DNA of 57,111 bases from Brumimicrobium oceani (GCF_003143775.1 NZ_QFRJ01000003.1:1-57111), one strand, 5' to 3'. Shown: positions 8,748 through 17,848, numbered from the stretch's first letter. Numbers and translations: made by a program. Notes: generated from the letters alone by a model not told the origin.

Positions 8748-11369
8748 CTATCCCTTCCCCACCTTCTTCTTAATTTCATTTAATTTAAAAAGCGCTTCAA
8801 CAGGTGTTAAAGTATCAATATCCATATCTGCTACCTCATCTCGAATACTTACTAAAATTGGATCATCTAATTGGAAAAAACTCAATTGCATGTCGGCTGA
8901 ATTTCCCGCTTCTTTTACTTTTTCTCTTTCTGAACCTCGATTAGAAGCTTCTAATTCTTTCAGCATTTTTGAGGCTCTCTCGATTACTGGATTTGGCATT
9001 CCTGCTAGTTTTGCTACGTGAATACCAAAACTGTGCTCGCTTCCTCCTTCTATCAATTTTCTCAAGAATAGAATTTTGGTACCGACTTCCTTTACAGAAA
9101 CGGTGTAATTCTTAATTCTTGGAAATTTATTCGTCATTTCGTTTAACTCGTGGTAATGCGTTGCGAATAAAGTTTTACACTTGGCTTTTGGATGTTGGTG
9201 AATGTATTCTGCAATTGCCCAAGCGATTGAAATTCCATCATAAGTACTTGTTCCACGGCCAATTTCGTCCAATAAAACCAAACTTCTAGGGGAAAGGTTG
9301 TTCAAAATACTTGCTGTTTCGTTCATCTCTACCATGAAAGTAGATTCACCTGAAGAAATGTTATCTGAAGCCCCTACTCTCGTAAAAACTTTGTCTACCA
9401 ATCCCAATTTCGCAGATTTCGCAGGAACAAAACAACCCATTTGCGCCATGAGAGAAATCAAGGCGGTTTGACGAAGAATTGCACTTTTACCCGACATATT
9501 TGGACCAGTAATCATGATGATTTGCTGTGTTTCATTGTCCAAATAAACATCATTCGCAATGTAGTCTTCTCCTACTCCCATTTGCTTTTCAATTACGGGA
9601 TGACGACCATCTTTAATATCGATTGAAAAGCCTTCATTTAACTCAGGTCGATTGTAATTATTGGCTTTTGAAACTTTCGAAAAAGAGGAGAAACAATCCA
9701 ATTGTCCAATCAAAAATGCATTGAATTGAATGGGTGTAATATAATCTGCCATGGATAAAATTAGTTCTAAAAACAGTTTTCTTTCTATGACATCAATTTT
9801 CTCTTCAGCGCCTAAAATTTTGGTTTCGTATTCTTTTAATTCCTCCGTAATATAGCGTTCTGCACTCACCAAGGTTTGCTTACGAATCCACTCTTCTGGA
9901 ACTTTATCTTTGTGTGTATTTCTTACTTCCAAATAATAGCCAAAGACATTGTTAAAGGCTACTTTTAAACTTGGAATTCCTGTTCTTTCAGCTTCTCTTT
10001 TTTGTAAATCTTCCAAAAATGTTCGACCTGAATTTGAAAGTTTACGCAGTTCGTCTAATTCATCATTAAATCCATCCGCAATTACCTTTCCTTTTCCTAC
10101 TTGAATTGCAGCATCTTCATCCAATTGTTCGCTAATCAAAGCAATCAATTGTTCGCAAGGATTCATACGATCGGCAATACTCAATAATGCTTTTGAATCG
10201 GTACTTTTTAATAGTTTTTGAATCGGCTCTATTTCAAGCAAAGTGTTTTTCAGCTGATTCACCTCTTTTGGATTCACTTTTCCTACTGCAATTTTCGAAG
10301 CCAAGCGTTCTAAATCGTAGATATTACTCAAACGCTGACTCAACTCAAAAGCTACGTCTTCATTGGTTTGTAAAGCATCAACTGCATCTAATCTGGCTTC
10401 AATAGCTTTTAAATCTTTCAAAGGCAGAACCATCCACCTTTTCATCATTCTACCTCCCATTGGAGTAACCGTTTTGTCTAAAACCGACAATAAAGTTGCT
10501 CCGTTTTCATGTGGAGAATTAATCAATTCAAGATTTCTAGTGGTGAAACGGTCTAGCCAAACGTATTTATCTTCTTCAATGCGACTAATTTTTGAAATAT
10601 GCCCCAGTTCTTTATGCTGAGCTTCAGAAATATATTGAAGAATAGAACCAGCGGCAATCAATCCTTCTGTCATTTCTTCCACACCGAATCCCTTCAAGTT
10701 TTTTGTTTGGAAATGCTTGTTTAGTGATTCTCGCCCAAAATCTTCTGTAAACACCCAATCTTCTTGACGGAATGTGTAAAATCTTTCACCAAATAAATCT
10801 TTAAACTTTTGATCTTGTTGACGACAATACAATACTTCACTCGGTTCAAAGCCCTGCATTAGTTTGTCGATATATTCTGAATCTCCTTGCGCTATCAAGA
10901 ATTCTCCTGTGGAAATATCTAAAAATGCAACACCATGTTCTTTTTTCCCAAGGAAAATGGAAGCCAAGAAATTATTCTTATTATGTTCTAAAACTTGGTC
11001 GTTCATCGCAACTCCTGGAGTTACTAATTCTGTAACACCACGTTTTACAATTGTTTTGGTCAATTTTGGATCTTCCAACTGATCACAAATGGCAACTCTT
11101 TCTCCTGCACGTACCAATTTCGGTAAATAAGTTTGTAGCGAATGATGTGGAAATCCAGCCAATTCGATATGAGTTGCACTTCCATTTTTTCTTTTGGTTA
11201 AGACAATTCCTAAAATACGAGAAGCTTTTATTGCGTCTTCTCCAAAGGTTTCGTAAAAATCTCCCACACGAAATAACAACATTGCCGTTGGATGTTTCGA
11301 CTTGATCTGATTATATTGTTTCATCAGAGGAGTTTCTGCCGGTTTTTTTTGTGTCTTTGTATTCGCCAA
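8748..11369 (-). CDS. mutS: DNA mismatch repair ATPase MutS
   Basis: MutS recognises mispairs and small loops and starts methyl-independent mismatch repair. The mismatch-binding Phe-x-Glu lies in [11 protein letters not shown] near the N-terminus, the P-loop in [15 protein letters not shown], Walker B in [16 protein letters not shown], and the C-terminal ATPase/HTH part in THYHELNEM and [10 protein letters not shown] place the start at TTG (11369), giving [20 protein letters not shown], 873 residues, which matches the usual beginning of Bacteroidota MutS. An ATG at 11411 would add 14 residues, but it falls inside the predicted promoter. The gene is divergent from an RNA methyltransferase gene. 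All key motifs are intact. Confidence 0.95.
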   Translation of the reverse strand: MANTKTQKKPAETPLMKQYNQIKSKHPTAMLLFRVGDFYETFGEDAIKASRILGIVLTKRKNGSATHIELAGFPHHSLQTYLPKLVRAGERVAICDQLEDPKLTKTIVKRGVTELVTPGVAMNDQVLEHNKNNFLASIFLGKKEHGVAFLDISTGEFLIAQGDSEYIDKLMQGFEPSEVLYCRQQDQKFKDLFGERFYTFRQEDWVFTEDFGRESLNKHFQTKNLKGFGVEEMTEGLIAAGSILQYISEAQHKELGHISKISRIEEDKYVWLDRFTTRNLELINSPHENGATLLSVLDKTVTPMGGRMMKRWMVLPLKDLKAIEARLDAVDALQTNEDVAFELSQRLSNIYDLERLASKIAVGKVNPKEVNQLKNTLLEIEPIQKLLKSTDSKALLSIADRMNPCEQLIALISEQLDEDAAIQVGKGKVIADGFNDELDELRKLSNSGRTFLEDLQKREAERTGIPSLKVAFNNVFGYYLEVRNTHKDKVPEEWIRKQTLVSAERYITEELKEYETKILGAEEKIDVIERKLFLELILSMADYITPIQFNAFLIGQLDCFSSFSKVSKANNYNRPELNEGFSIDIKDGRHPVIEKQMGVGEDYIANDVYLDNETQQIIMITGPNMSGKSAILRQTALISLMAQMGCFVPAKSAKLGLVDKVFTRVGASDNISSGESTFMVEMNETASILNNLSPRSLVLLDEIGRGTSTYDGISIAWAIAEYIHQHPKAKCKTLFATHYHELNEMTNKFPRIKNYTVSVKEVGTKILFLRKLIEGGSEHSFGIHVAKLAGMPNPVIERASKMLKELEASNRGSEREKVKEAGNSADMQLSFFQLDDPILVSIRDEVADMDIDTLTPVEALFKLNEIKKKVGKG

Positions 11370-11400
11370 AATGAAAATGTTTGTGTTTATTTGCAATCTG

Positions 11401-11430
11401 TAAACATACATTTTTCGTTGGAGAGTCCAA
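11401..11430 (-). promoter_or_regulatory. Predicted mutS promoter
   Basis: On the minus strand TTG (11428-11430) is followed after 19 nt by TATGTTTA (11401-11408), one mismatch from TAnnTTTG. Transcription would begin near 11394, downstream of the ATG at 11411, which supports the TTG start of mutS. Confidence 0.35.
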
Positions 11431-11459
11431 TGATTACACCGTTCCAGTTTTCAATACTT

Positions 11460-11999
11460 ATGAACAGAAAATTAAAACTTTGGGAATTAAATCGCCCGAC
11501 AGTCGAAGAGTTTAAAGAAAAAGAGAAGTTTCCACTTGTTGTGGTACTCGACAATATTAGAAGTTTGGCCAATGTGGGAACTTTTTTCAGAACGGCCGAT
11601 GCATTTAATGTTTCTAAAATCATTCTTGGTGGAATTACGGCTCAACCCCCGCATCGTGAAATTCAAAAAACAGCTTTGGGTGCTACGGAATCCATTGATT
11701 GGGAACACCATGAAAACTTGGTTGATTTATTGAAAAATTATCAAAAAGAAGGTTTTAAAGTTTACACGGTTGAACAAGCGGAAGAAACACAATTGTTGCA
11801 AGAGTTAGATATAAAAACAGATGAAAAACACGTCTTGGTTTTTGGAAATGAAGTGGATGGCGTGCAACAGGAAATTATTGATATTGCGGATGTGGTGTTG
11901 GAGATTCCACAGTTTGGTACGAAGCACAGTTTGAATGTTAGTGTTTGTGCTGGGGTGGTGCTTTGGGAGTTTGTGCGGGTGATAGGGTCAGAAGAATAA
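11460..11999 (+). CDS. SpoU/TrmH-family RNA 2'-O-methyltransferase
   Basis: A 179-residue SPOUT methyltransferase that transfers a methyl group from S-adenosylmethionine to a ribose 2'-OH of tRNA or rRNA. The three SpoU motifs are present: motif 1 NIRSLANVGTFFRTADAF, motif 2 VLVFGNEVDGV and motif 3 IPQFGTKHSLNVSVCAG. The last two form the trefoil-knot AdoMet site. I start at the ATG giving MNRKLKLWELNRPTVEEF; the frame is open further upstream, but that part has no family resemblance and overlaps mutS. It lacks the N-terminal RNA-binding extension of RlmB, so the substrate is uncertain. It is divergent from mutS. Confidence 0.88.
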   Translation: MNRKLKLWELNRPTVEEFKEKEKFPLVVVLDNIRSLANVGTFFRTADAFNVSKIILGGITAQPPHREIQKTALGATESIDWEHHENLVDLLKNYQKEGFKVYTVEQAEETQLLQELDIKTDEKHVLVFGNEVDGVQQEIIDIADVVLEIPQFGTKHSLNVSVCAGVVLWEFVRVIGSEE

Positions 12000-12324
12000 C
12001 GCTGAGTTTCGCAGAGAAGCAAAGTTTCGCAAAGAGCGCCTGCGGCACTTGGTTTTTACACGGAGATAAAGGAGGTTTTTCACAGAGGGTCACAGAGAAG
12101 AATAAAAAAAGTAACATTACACTTAAAAGTCTAAGCGCCTGCGGCACTTGGTTTTACACAGAAATAAAGGCGATGAACTAAGCAGGTCGAATGTGAGGTT
12201 TTCGCAAAGGACACAAAGAAAAAAATGAGTATTACAACTCTGCGACCTCCGCGAAAACCTTAGCGCCCCCTGCGGTTAAAACTTGGAAATCTTCGCTTGA
12301 AATCTTATTCTATTAATTCTAATA
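12000..12324. repeat. Repeat-rich decayed gap with direct repeats of about 36 nt
   Basis: Two direct copies beginning GCGCCTGCGGCACTTGG lie at 12036-12072 and 12135-12170, 99 nt apart, differing at a few positions. Around them are words such as CACAGAG, CGCAAAG, TTCGCAGAGAAG and CTTAGCGCC, the kind of low-complexity repeat often found between genes in Bacteroidota. No gene is seen; a frame open on the plus strand here is repeat DNA. With the pseudogene next to it, the gap between the methyltransferase and the GSCFA gene is 555 nt. Confidence 0.65.
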
Positions 12325-12444
12325 CTATAGCTTAACTAGTTTTGAATGGCCAATAGAGTTTTTTGTAGCTAATTTAACAACATAGTTTCCTTTTGGTAAC
12401 GAACTGATGTCTAAAGTTGTTGTTTTTGAATTAACTTTTTTCAT
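12325..12444 (-). pseudogene. Remnant of a type IX secretion C-terminal sorting domain
   Basis: Forty codons on the minus strand end in TAG and translate to a peptide containing LDISSLPKGNYVVKLATKN followed by SKLVKL. This is the end pattern of a type A T9SS sorting domain: SSLxxGxYxV, then K-[LIV]-[LIV]-K at the stop. An in-frame TAA lies five codons before the ATG, and no signal peptide or body domain precedes it. It therefore looks like the 3' stub of a deleted secreted-protein gene. Too short to be functional as an export substrate. Confidence 0.6.
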
Positions 12445-12554
12445 AACAAGAAGTGTTTAGTTTCCACCAAACTAATGAAAAAATATTAATCTTTAAAATT
12501 TTTGTTTGAGAATCATTTGCAATAAGTAGCAAGTTTTGAGCCTACTGCGCAAAA

Positions 12555-13499
12555 TTATGGCTTATTTCTAAAAACCTTCACACTTGGATATTTCCCGCTA
12601 AATTCCTCCAACCTCTTCTCTCGATTCACCTCAAAAGCCTTCGACGCTTCAGACTCCGAATGCAAAGGCTTGTGTTCAAACATCATTCTTAATTTTTCAT
12701 ATTCTTGGTGAATTTTAGCAGTTTCCCCTGTAAAATAAGTTTCCTTAAACCGACTCCAAATTTCATCAATAGCTATTTCGTTTGGGTGAACTCCGTCTTT
12801 TTTGAAATAGGCATAATCTCGCAGTTCGTCGAGCACCAATTCATAGGCTGGGAAATAATCTACATTTGAATATTTGTCATTTAATTCATGAATTGTATTT
12901 AGCAAAACAGCCTTGCTTCTCGAGTTTTCAACTAAACCGTCCTTGGAATGCCGAACTGGACTCACCGTGAAAATGATTTTAATAGCACTTTCGCCTTTTA
13001 ATTTCTCAATGACTTCACTCCATTTCTTGGTGATTTCTTCTACTGTCAATAAACGCTTTCTAAATTCAGAATTAGGAGCTTTATGACAATTCGCAACAAT
13101 TTGATTTGAAGATTTTCTTTCATACACCCAAGCCGTTCCAAAAGTCACAAAAAGTATTTTCGAAATCGACAAAGAATCTAAAAATGACTTTCTTAATTCA
13201 AGAAGTTTAGATTTTAACTTTTGACTTTCATAGGCAAAACAAGTGCTGTTCGCCAACCATGAAAGCGCCACTCCATCTTTTTCGAAAACTGAATTTTTTA
13301 ATTCTTCATCGCTTATCAGTAGAAAGTCTGCCAGAGAAATAGGGTTAAAAACCACTCCGAAAGGATTTGAGTGAATGCTAAAACCAGATTTTGACATTTT
13401 ATTGGATAAATGTTCTGAAAAACAGCTTCCTAAAAAGTGATACTGATTTCGATAATCAATTAGATTTTGGTGTGGAATTTCAACTTTCGTTTTTCGCAT
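12555..13499 (-). CDS. GSCFA domain-containing protein
   Basis: A 314-residue protein that begins with the family signature: YHFLGSCFSEHLSNKMSKSG (about 21-40), followed by NPFGVVFNPISLADFL. Later blocks are FVTFGTAWVYERK, ANCHKAPNSEFRKRLLTVEE, FTVSPVRHSKDGLVENSRSK and the FKKDGVHPNEIAIDEIW block with a DGVHPN motif like SGNH hydrolases. The Ser in GSCFS and the Asp/His of DGVHP would be the likely catalytic residues by analogy. The natural substrate of the family is not known to me. No signal peptide. It follows the polysaccharide deacetylase-like gene by 3 nt, so the two are an operon and may act on the same glycan. Confidence 0.85.
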   Translation of the reverse strand: MRKTKVEIPHQNLIDYRNQYHFLGSCFSEHLSNKMSKSGFSIHSNPFGVVFNPISLADFLLISDEELKNSVFEKDGVALSWLANSTCFAYESQKLKSKLLELRKSFLDSLSISKILFVTFGTAWVYERKSSNQIVANCHKAPNSEFRKRLLTVEEITKKWSEVIEKLKGESAIKIIFTVSPVRHSKDGLVENSRSKAVLLNTIHELNDKYSNVDYFPAYELVLDELRDYAYFKKDGVHPNEIAIDEIWSRFKETYFTGETAKIHQEYEKLRMMFEHKPLHSESEASKAFEVNREKRLEEFSGKYPSVKVFRNKP

Positions 13500-13502
13500 G
13501 AA

Positions 13503-14789
13503 CTAATCCTTTTTAAGCGTTTCCTCCAAAACTCGACTCCAATTTTTCCATTTTCCGTTATTTCCAATGGTTTCATTATGCCAAAGCGCAACGAAATTCC
13601 CACCGTAAATTCGCACTTCTTTTTTGAGATTCTTCACGACTTTAATTGCTTCTTCAACATTCAATTCCATGTATTCATTCAATGTTCCATCCATGTAAGA
13701 AATAGGATGTAATCTTAATTTAGAAGGTCGATTTTCCTTTAAATTAAACCAAGTAAATGGTCGAGCGATTCCTGCTCTAAACCCAATTTGATCTGCGTAG
13801 CCTAAAGAATAATCATCAGTAAATCCAACTTTCTCTAAATCCTCAAATGTATAGGGAAGTTTTACCTTCAAAAAATGTTGCCGAGTGCTGCTTATTTCTT
13901 CACCTAAAATATCTTCTATTCTCGCTTTTTCATCTCGCAAAACAACCCTAGATTTATTGGATTGATAGCTAGGATGCAAACCAACATCTGCATATTCATT
14001 TACTTCTGAAATTAACCTTCGGTGATTTTCATTCTCGTAATCTACATTTCGGTCATAGGTGCTGTATTCTCCTAATAACCAAAACACTTTTACATCAAAA
14101 CCGCTGTTGGCAATCCCTTCAATGATTTCGTAAGTATCGTAAGGGTCTTTTTTAAATCCGGCCAACACCTCTTTTCGTTCTTTCAGTCGAAATTTGTCAT
14201 ATTTCAAAAGATCTTTCGCTATACTCATGTATTTTCGCCATCCTTTTTTCAAACGATAAGCATAAACATTATCTATATCGAAAGAAGGAATAATATTAAA
14301 TGGAATTTCTTTTGGATTCAAAGTGCAAGCATTTTGTGTTTCAATGAATGAAATAAAAAGCTCTGACCAACGCTCAACGACAAGTTTATTTAGCCATTTC
14401 ATCTTGTAGAGCAAAGATTTCGACCCTATATTTCTATCGTGTTCATCTGTTTCTTCATTGGTAAAATCATCATATAAAGAAATAACATAAAAAATACTTC
14501 CTATAACATCTGGAATTCCGTCAATGCTCAATATTTCCTCACCATTCCATTCCGTCTTGTCAACCAAATGACTTATGATTTCCTCTTCAAAAAGAATTGT
14601 AGAAGGATAAAGCGTTGCATCTTCATCAAACACCCTATCCTCAGAATAAGCCAATTTTGGTAAAGGTGCATCCTTAAAACTTTTGACATCATTCAGCAAT
14701 TGGTATTCGATATTTCTATCCTCGAATATCAGAGACATCGTATAGGTCAATCGTCTGGTAATTTGATCTGCGTAAATCGTAAGCATCAT
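13503..14789 (-). CDS. Polysaccharide deacetylase-like protein
   Basis: A 428-residue protein with two parts. The N-terminal half (about 1-150) has no motif I can name, resembling the domain that precedes the deacetylase fold in Bacteroidota homologues. The C-terminal half begins at IIPSFDIDNVYAYRLKKGW, where FDID would correspond to the metal-binding TFDD motif. It continues with VGLHPSYQSN (the H-x-x-x-x pattern) and TRQHFLKVKLPYTFEDL, and ends with GNFVALWHNETIG. This fits the NodB-type carbohydrate esterase 4 fold. It has no signal peptide, unlike many CE4 enzymes. It is the first gene of a pair with the GSCFA protein, and its promoter region contains a perfect 44-bp palindrome. Confidence 0.8.
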   Translation of the reverse strand: MMLTIYADQITRRLTYTMSLIFEDRNIEYQLLNDVKSFKDAPLPKLAYSEDRVFDEDATLYPSTILFEEEIISHLVDKTEWNGEEILSIDGIPDVIGSIFYVISLYDDFTNEETDEHDRNIGSKSLLYKMKWLNKLVVERWSELFISFIETQNACTLNPKEIPFNIIPSFDIDNVYAYRLKKGWRKYMSIAKDLLKYDKFRLKERKEVLAGFKKDPYDTYEIIEGIANSGFDVKVFWLLGEYSTYDRNVDYENENHRRLISEVNEYADVGLHPSYQSNKSRVVLRDEKARIEDILGEEISSTRQHFLKVKLPYTFEDLEKVGFTDDYSLGYADQIGFRAGIARPFTWFNLKENRPSKLRLHPISYMDGTLNEYMELNVEEAIKVVKNLKKEVRIYGGNFVALWHNETIGNNGKWKNWSRVLEETLKKD

Positions 14790-14840
14790 ATTATGCTAAT
14801 CTACTTATTTTTTGAAATATGAGAGATCTTTGGGTTGATA

Positions 14841-14884
14841 TTTTTTTCGTAGAGGCACAATGCATTGTGCCTCTACGAAAAAAA
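14841..14884. repeat. Perfect 44-bp palindrome, intergenic repeat copy 2
   Basis: Seven T, then CGTAGAGGCACAATG and its exact reverse complement, then seven A form a perfect palindrome centred on TGCA. The T-run lies on the 5' arm and the A-run on the 3' arm in either direction, so it is not a classic terminator. The core is shared with 17849-17876 and, degenerate, with 37336-37365. Confidence 0.85.
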
Positions 14885-14894
14885 AACATCCTAA

Positions 14895-15647
14895 CTATTT
14901 CGCATCATTCAAACCCCAATCATAATCTTTATAAGTAAGATCAGTTCCTGGCTTAATTTTCACCTTTGAATATTTGTTGATATATGCAATTACGGATGGT
15001 GCATTGTTTTTAAAATCTCCAGAGAACCACTTAAACAAAGAAGAAACTTCTGCTTTATTTTCAGTAATTGTATTTTTCGTTTTATCATTAATAAAACTCA
15101 TCATTTGTTCGTCCATTTGCTGTTCTACTTTATCTCCCATAAACGCTCCTTTTCGCAAAGCTGGACAAGAAACGGAAGCGCAATTTACAACGGCATGAAC
15201 TCTGGCATCATCCCAATCTTTTCTTAGAATATTGTGTTCGATATTGTTCAAATCATAAGTTTCATCGCCTAAATGAATAAATTTTATGTCCCAAGTTGTA
15301 TTTATACGATAAACAGAACCTCCTAAATCTTGAATAGATTTTACTGGATAATTACGAATAATTAATTGAATAGTAAATGCATTGTAAGCATTGATCCAAT
15401 AAGCTTTCTTTTCACCAGAAGTCCATTTATCATTTGGATGATTATCTGCTAAATCTTTCAAATAAGAATTTAATTCTGTAGAGTCTTTGATAAACCCTTT
15501 GTAATCCACAAACCCTTTGTCACTTACATGCTTTTTCGTGAGTTTATCCCATTTAGTATGTTGATGAAAGGAATTTCCTGACTGAGCAAAAGCACCTGTT
15601 GAAATAGTTAATAGAAAGAAAAACGGTAATATTTTAAATATAAACAT
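14895..15647 (-). CDS. DUF547 domain-containing secreted protein
   Basis: A 250-residue protein with a signal peptide ending near GAFAQSG (about residue 22). The DUF547 core is visible as WTSGEKKAYWINAYNAFTIQ, then HLGDETYDLNNIEHNILRK, then ARVHAVVNCASVSCPALRKG, which holds the conserved Cys-Ala-Ser and SCP motif (a Cys/His pair that suggests a papain-like or transglutaminase-like active site). Biochemical function of DUF547 is unsettled. In several bacteria DUF547 genes lie in arsenosugar-type loci with the TIGR04283 family, as here: the start is 23 nt from the divergent TIGR04283-type glycosyltransferase. Confidence 0.88.
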   Translation of the reverse strand: MFIFKILPFFFLLTISTGAFAQSGNSFHQHTKWDKLTKKHVSDKGFVDYKGFIKDSTELNSYLKDLADNHPNDKWTSGEKKAYWINAYNAFTIQLIIRNYPVKSIQDLGGSVYRINTTWDIKFIHLGDETYDLNNIEHNILRKDWDDARVHAVVNCASVSCPALRKGAFMGDKVEQQMDEQMMSFINDKTKNTITENKAEVSSLFKWFSGDFKNNAPSVIAYINKYSKVKIKPGTDLTYKDYDWGLNDAK

Positions 15648-15670
15648 ATAAGTGTTTTAAATTTGCGATA

Positions 15671-16363
15671 ATGAAACATTCAATTATCATTCCAACGCTG
15701 AACGAAGAAGAGAAAATTTCTCATTTATTAGAATTCCTTACTAAAAACGCTTTGTCTGATTCAGAAATCATCGTTGTGGACGGCGGTAGTAAAGATAAAA
15801 CAATAGCATTGGTAAAAAGGTTTGAGAATGTTAATTTAATAGAAACAAAAAAAGCATCTCGGGCATATCAATTGAATGAAGGTGCAAAAAAGGCCACGGG
15901 AGAACTTCTTTATTTTATTCATGCAGATGTATTGCCACCACAAACTTTTGAAGCCGATATAGAAATTGCTTTACAAAAAGAGTATGAATTTGGATGCTAT
16001 CGTTTTGTGTTTGATAAAAATGCAATCATGCTAAAATTTAACGCCTGGTGGACGCGCTTCGATTTTATGTTTTGTAGAGGTGGCGATCAAACTTTATTCG
16101 TTACAAAAGATGTTTTTAATCAATTGAATGGCTTCGATGAGCATTATATAATTATGGAAGATTTTGACTTTATTTTGAGAGCTCGAAAAAAGTTTAAATT
16201 TAGAATAATCCCAAAAAATGTGGTCGTTTCGGCTCGAAAATATAAACTCAACTCCTATTTCAAAGTCAACATGGTTAACCTCTACAGCTATTGGAGTTTC
16301 ATGCTAGGAAAATCCCCAGAAAAAATCAGAGATAATTATAAAACTTGGTTGAAGTTTGATTGA
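15671..16363 (+). CDS. TIGR04283-like family 2 glycosyltransferase
   Basis: A 230-residue GT-A enzyme with MKHSIIIPTLNEEEKISHLL at the start, IIVVDGGSKDKTIALV for nucleotide binding, GELLYFIHADVLPP as the metal-binding H-x-D (DXD-equivalent) and NGFDEHYIIMEDFDFILRAR as the acceptor-side E-D-x-D. Length and order match the TIGR04283 family (rSAM/selenodomain-associated transferase 2). Partners in such loci are DUF2064 and DUF547 proteins, both in this window. It is divergent from the DUF547 gene. The last 20 codons are repeated 157 nt downstream, outside the gene, by an insertion/duplication event. Substrate not determinable. Confidence 0.85.
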   Translation: MKHSIIIPTLNEEEKISHLLEFLTKNALSDSEIIVVDGGSKDKTIALVKRFENVNLIETKKASRAYQLNEGAKKATGELLYFIHADVLPPQTFEADIEIALQKEYEFGCYRFVFDKNAIMLKFNAWWTRFDFMFCRGGDQTLFVTKDVFNQLNGFDEHYIIMEDFDFILRARKKFKFRIIPKNVVVSARKYKLNSYFKVNMVNLYSYWSFMLGKSPEKIRDNYKTWLKFD

Positions 16364-16520
16364 TTGAAATAAAGACAGAAAATTACCTTACTCGGTGCCT
16401 TCGATAAGCTTAGTCGCCGAAAGATTGTCCGTTGACTGAGCCTGCCGAAGGAAACATTTACTCGGAAAATCCCCAGAAAAAATCAGAGATAATTATAAAA
16501 CTTGGTTGAAATTTGATTGA
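16304..16520 (+). repeat. 60-bp direct duplication of a gene's 3' end
   Basis: Copy A at 16304-16363 is the last 20 codons of the glycosyltransferase with its stop. Copy B at 16461-16520 is the same 60 bases with two substitutions. Between them lie 97 nt, including the palindromic element at 16396-16450. Eight-base TTACTCGG occurs on both sides of that element (16388-16395 and 16458-16465). Confidence 0.9.
16396..16450. repeat. Imperfect palindromic REP-like element
   Basis: One arm reads TGCCTTCGATAAGCTTAGTC and the other, on the opposite strand, CCTTCGGCAGGCTCAGTC. Such CCTTCG...GCT[TC]AGTC palindromes are widespread intergenic repeats. It sits just after the glycosyltransferase stop and is flanked by an 8-bp direct repeat. 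Confidence 0.65.
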
Positions 16521-16551
16521 ATTGGTAATTCGAATGGTGTTTGGTATATGT

Positions 16552-16632
16552 TAAGGACGATTACTCCCTTTGGTCATGAGATCGCTTCGCTAAGTTTACA
16601 AATCGTCCCTACATTGTAACTTCGTACAATGT
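16552..16632. repeat. Broken copy of the GTCCCTAC palindrome with hairpin
   Basis: AAGGACGATT near 16553 and AATCGTCCCTAC near 16601 are inverted partners separated by unrelated bases. Immediately after, ACATTGTA-ACTTCG-TACAATGT (16611-16632) is a hairpin with 8-bp arms. It lies 10 nt behind the 2-epimerase stop on the minus strand and could act as a transcription end there, though it has no T-run. Confidence 0.5.
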
Positions 16633-16642
16633 GCGTAAATAC

Positions 16643-17791
16643 CTAACACCACTTCAAAATTTCGCTCGCAATAAACTCCGCTGCTTTTCCATCGCCATAT
16701 AAACTTGGAAACTCCGCTCCTCTTTGCTCCAACATATCCTTTACTCCATTCACAATTCTGCTCTGATCTGCATCAGCAATTACAGCAACTCCTTGTTCCA
16801 CAATCTCAACCCACTCTGTTTCTGGTCGTAAAATCACACAAGGTTTTTTGAAGAAATAAGCTTCTTTTTGCAGTCCTCCGCTGTCAGTTATAATCAATTG
16901 ACAATTCTTCTCCAATGAAATAATCGTCAAAAAAGAAATTGGCGGAATAATCTTAAATTGTTTACAGTCTTTGATTTTCTGATGAAATTCTTCTGAAAAA
17001 TGTGCTTCCATGCATTTGTGTGTTCTCGGATGCAAAGGCAAAACAACTAAATGATCTGGATAAAGCTCTGTTATTTCTAAAAATGCTTCAAAAATAGCTT
17101 TTAACTTTTCCGGATGATCGGTATTCGCTCCTCTGTGAACTGTGGCTAAAAAATAAGGTTTGTGGTGCAAATCTAATTCTTGATGTGTCGTTAAATTCTC
17201 CTCAGCAATTTCAGAAAAATACAGACTATTGTCATACATAATATCGCCACTGTAATAAACTTTTGGGTTATCAGCATTAAAAGGCGCAACATTATCTAAT
17301 TTAAAACCTTCATTCTTCAAATGCTCAACCCCTGTTTTCGTTGGTGAAAAAAGTAAAGTCGAAACATGGTCGCACATTATGCGGTTTATCTCCTCCGGCA
17401 TAGATTTATTGAAACTTCTTAAACCCGCTTCAATATGTACAATTGGAATGCCCATTTTAGAACCTGCAATTGCGCCTGCTAAGGTTGAATTGGTATCGCC
17501 ATAAACCACAATAGCATCTGGCTTTTCTTTGGTGAGCAGTTCTTCTAAACCGGTAATCATTTCAGCGGTTTGAGCACCGTGAGCACCAGAACCAATATTC
17601 AAATTATAGTCTGGTTTCGACAAGCCCAGCTCCGTAAAAAACACCTCCGACATTTGCTCATCATAATGCTGACCAGTATGGACCAAAACTTCTGTGAGTT
17701 GATCTGCATATTTCGTTTTTATTGCCCGAGATAAAGCTGCAGATTTGATAATCTGTGGTCGAGCGCCTATAATAGTGATGATTTTCTTCAT
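16643..17791 (-). CDS. wecB: UDP-N-acetylglucosamine 2-epimerase (non-hydrolysing)
   Basis: A 382-residue enzyme that interconverts UDP-GlcNAc and UDP-ManNAc for surface polysaccharide synthesis. Landmarks are MKKIITIIGARPQIIKSAAL at the N-terminus, LVHTGQHYDEQMSEVFF, VYGDTNSTLAGAIAG, HIEAGLRSFNKSMPEEINR, ATVHRGANTD, LPLHPRTHK and TDSGGLQKEAYFFKKPCV. These cover the catalytic and UDP-binding residues of the family. I start at the ATG giving MKKII; an earlier in-frame start would add 23 residues with no family similarity. The nearest sugar-related genes are the deacetylase/GSCFA pair and the glycosyltransferase, but no full polysaccharide cluster is present. Confidence 0.93.
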   Translation of the reverse strand: MKKIITIIGARPQIIKSAALSRAIKTKYADQLTEVLVHTGQHYDEQMSEVFFTELGLSKPDYNLNIGSGAHGAQTAEMITGLEELLTKEKPDAIVVYGDTNSTLAGAIAGSKMGIPIVHIEAGLRSFNKSMPEEINRIMCDHVSTLLFSPTKTGVEHLKNEGFKLDNVAPFNADNPKVYYSGDIMYDNSLYFSEIAEENLTTHQELDLHHKPYFLATVHRGANTDHPEKLKAIFEAFLEITELYPDHLVVLPLHPRTHKCMEAHFSEEFHQKIKDCKQFKIIPPISFLTIISLEKNCQLIITDSGGLQKEAYFFKKPCVILRPETEWVEIVEQGVAVIADADQSRIVNGVKDMLEQRGAEFPSLYGDGKAAEFIASEILKWC

Positions 17792-17848
17792 TTGGTGTAA
17801 TTTGATTGGCGAAAATAGTGATTTTGTTTGGGAAATATGAAAAACATC

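Noticed and set aside
12036-12170. Possible CRISPR-like direct repeats
   Set aside because: Only two copies, the spacing is not spacer-like and there are no cas genes; the surrounding words are low-complexity repeat.
14841-14884. 44-bp palindrome as a transcription terminator
   Set aside because: The T-run is on the 5' arm on both strands, so no U-run would follow the hairpin.
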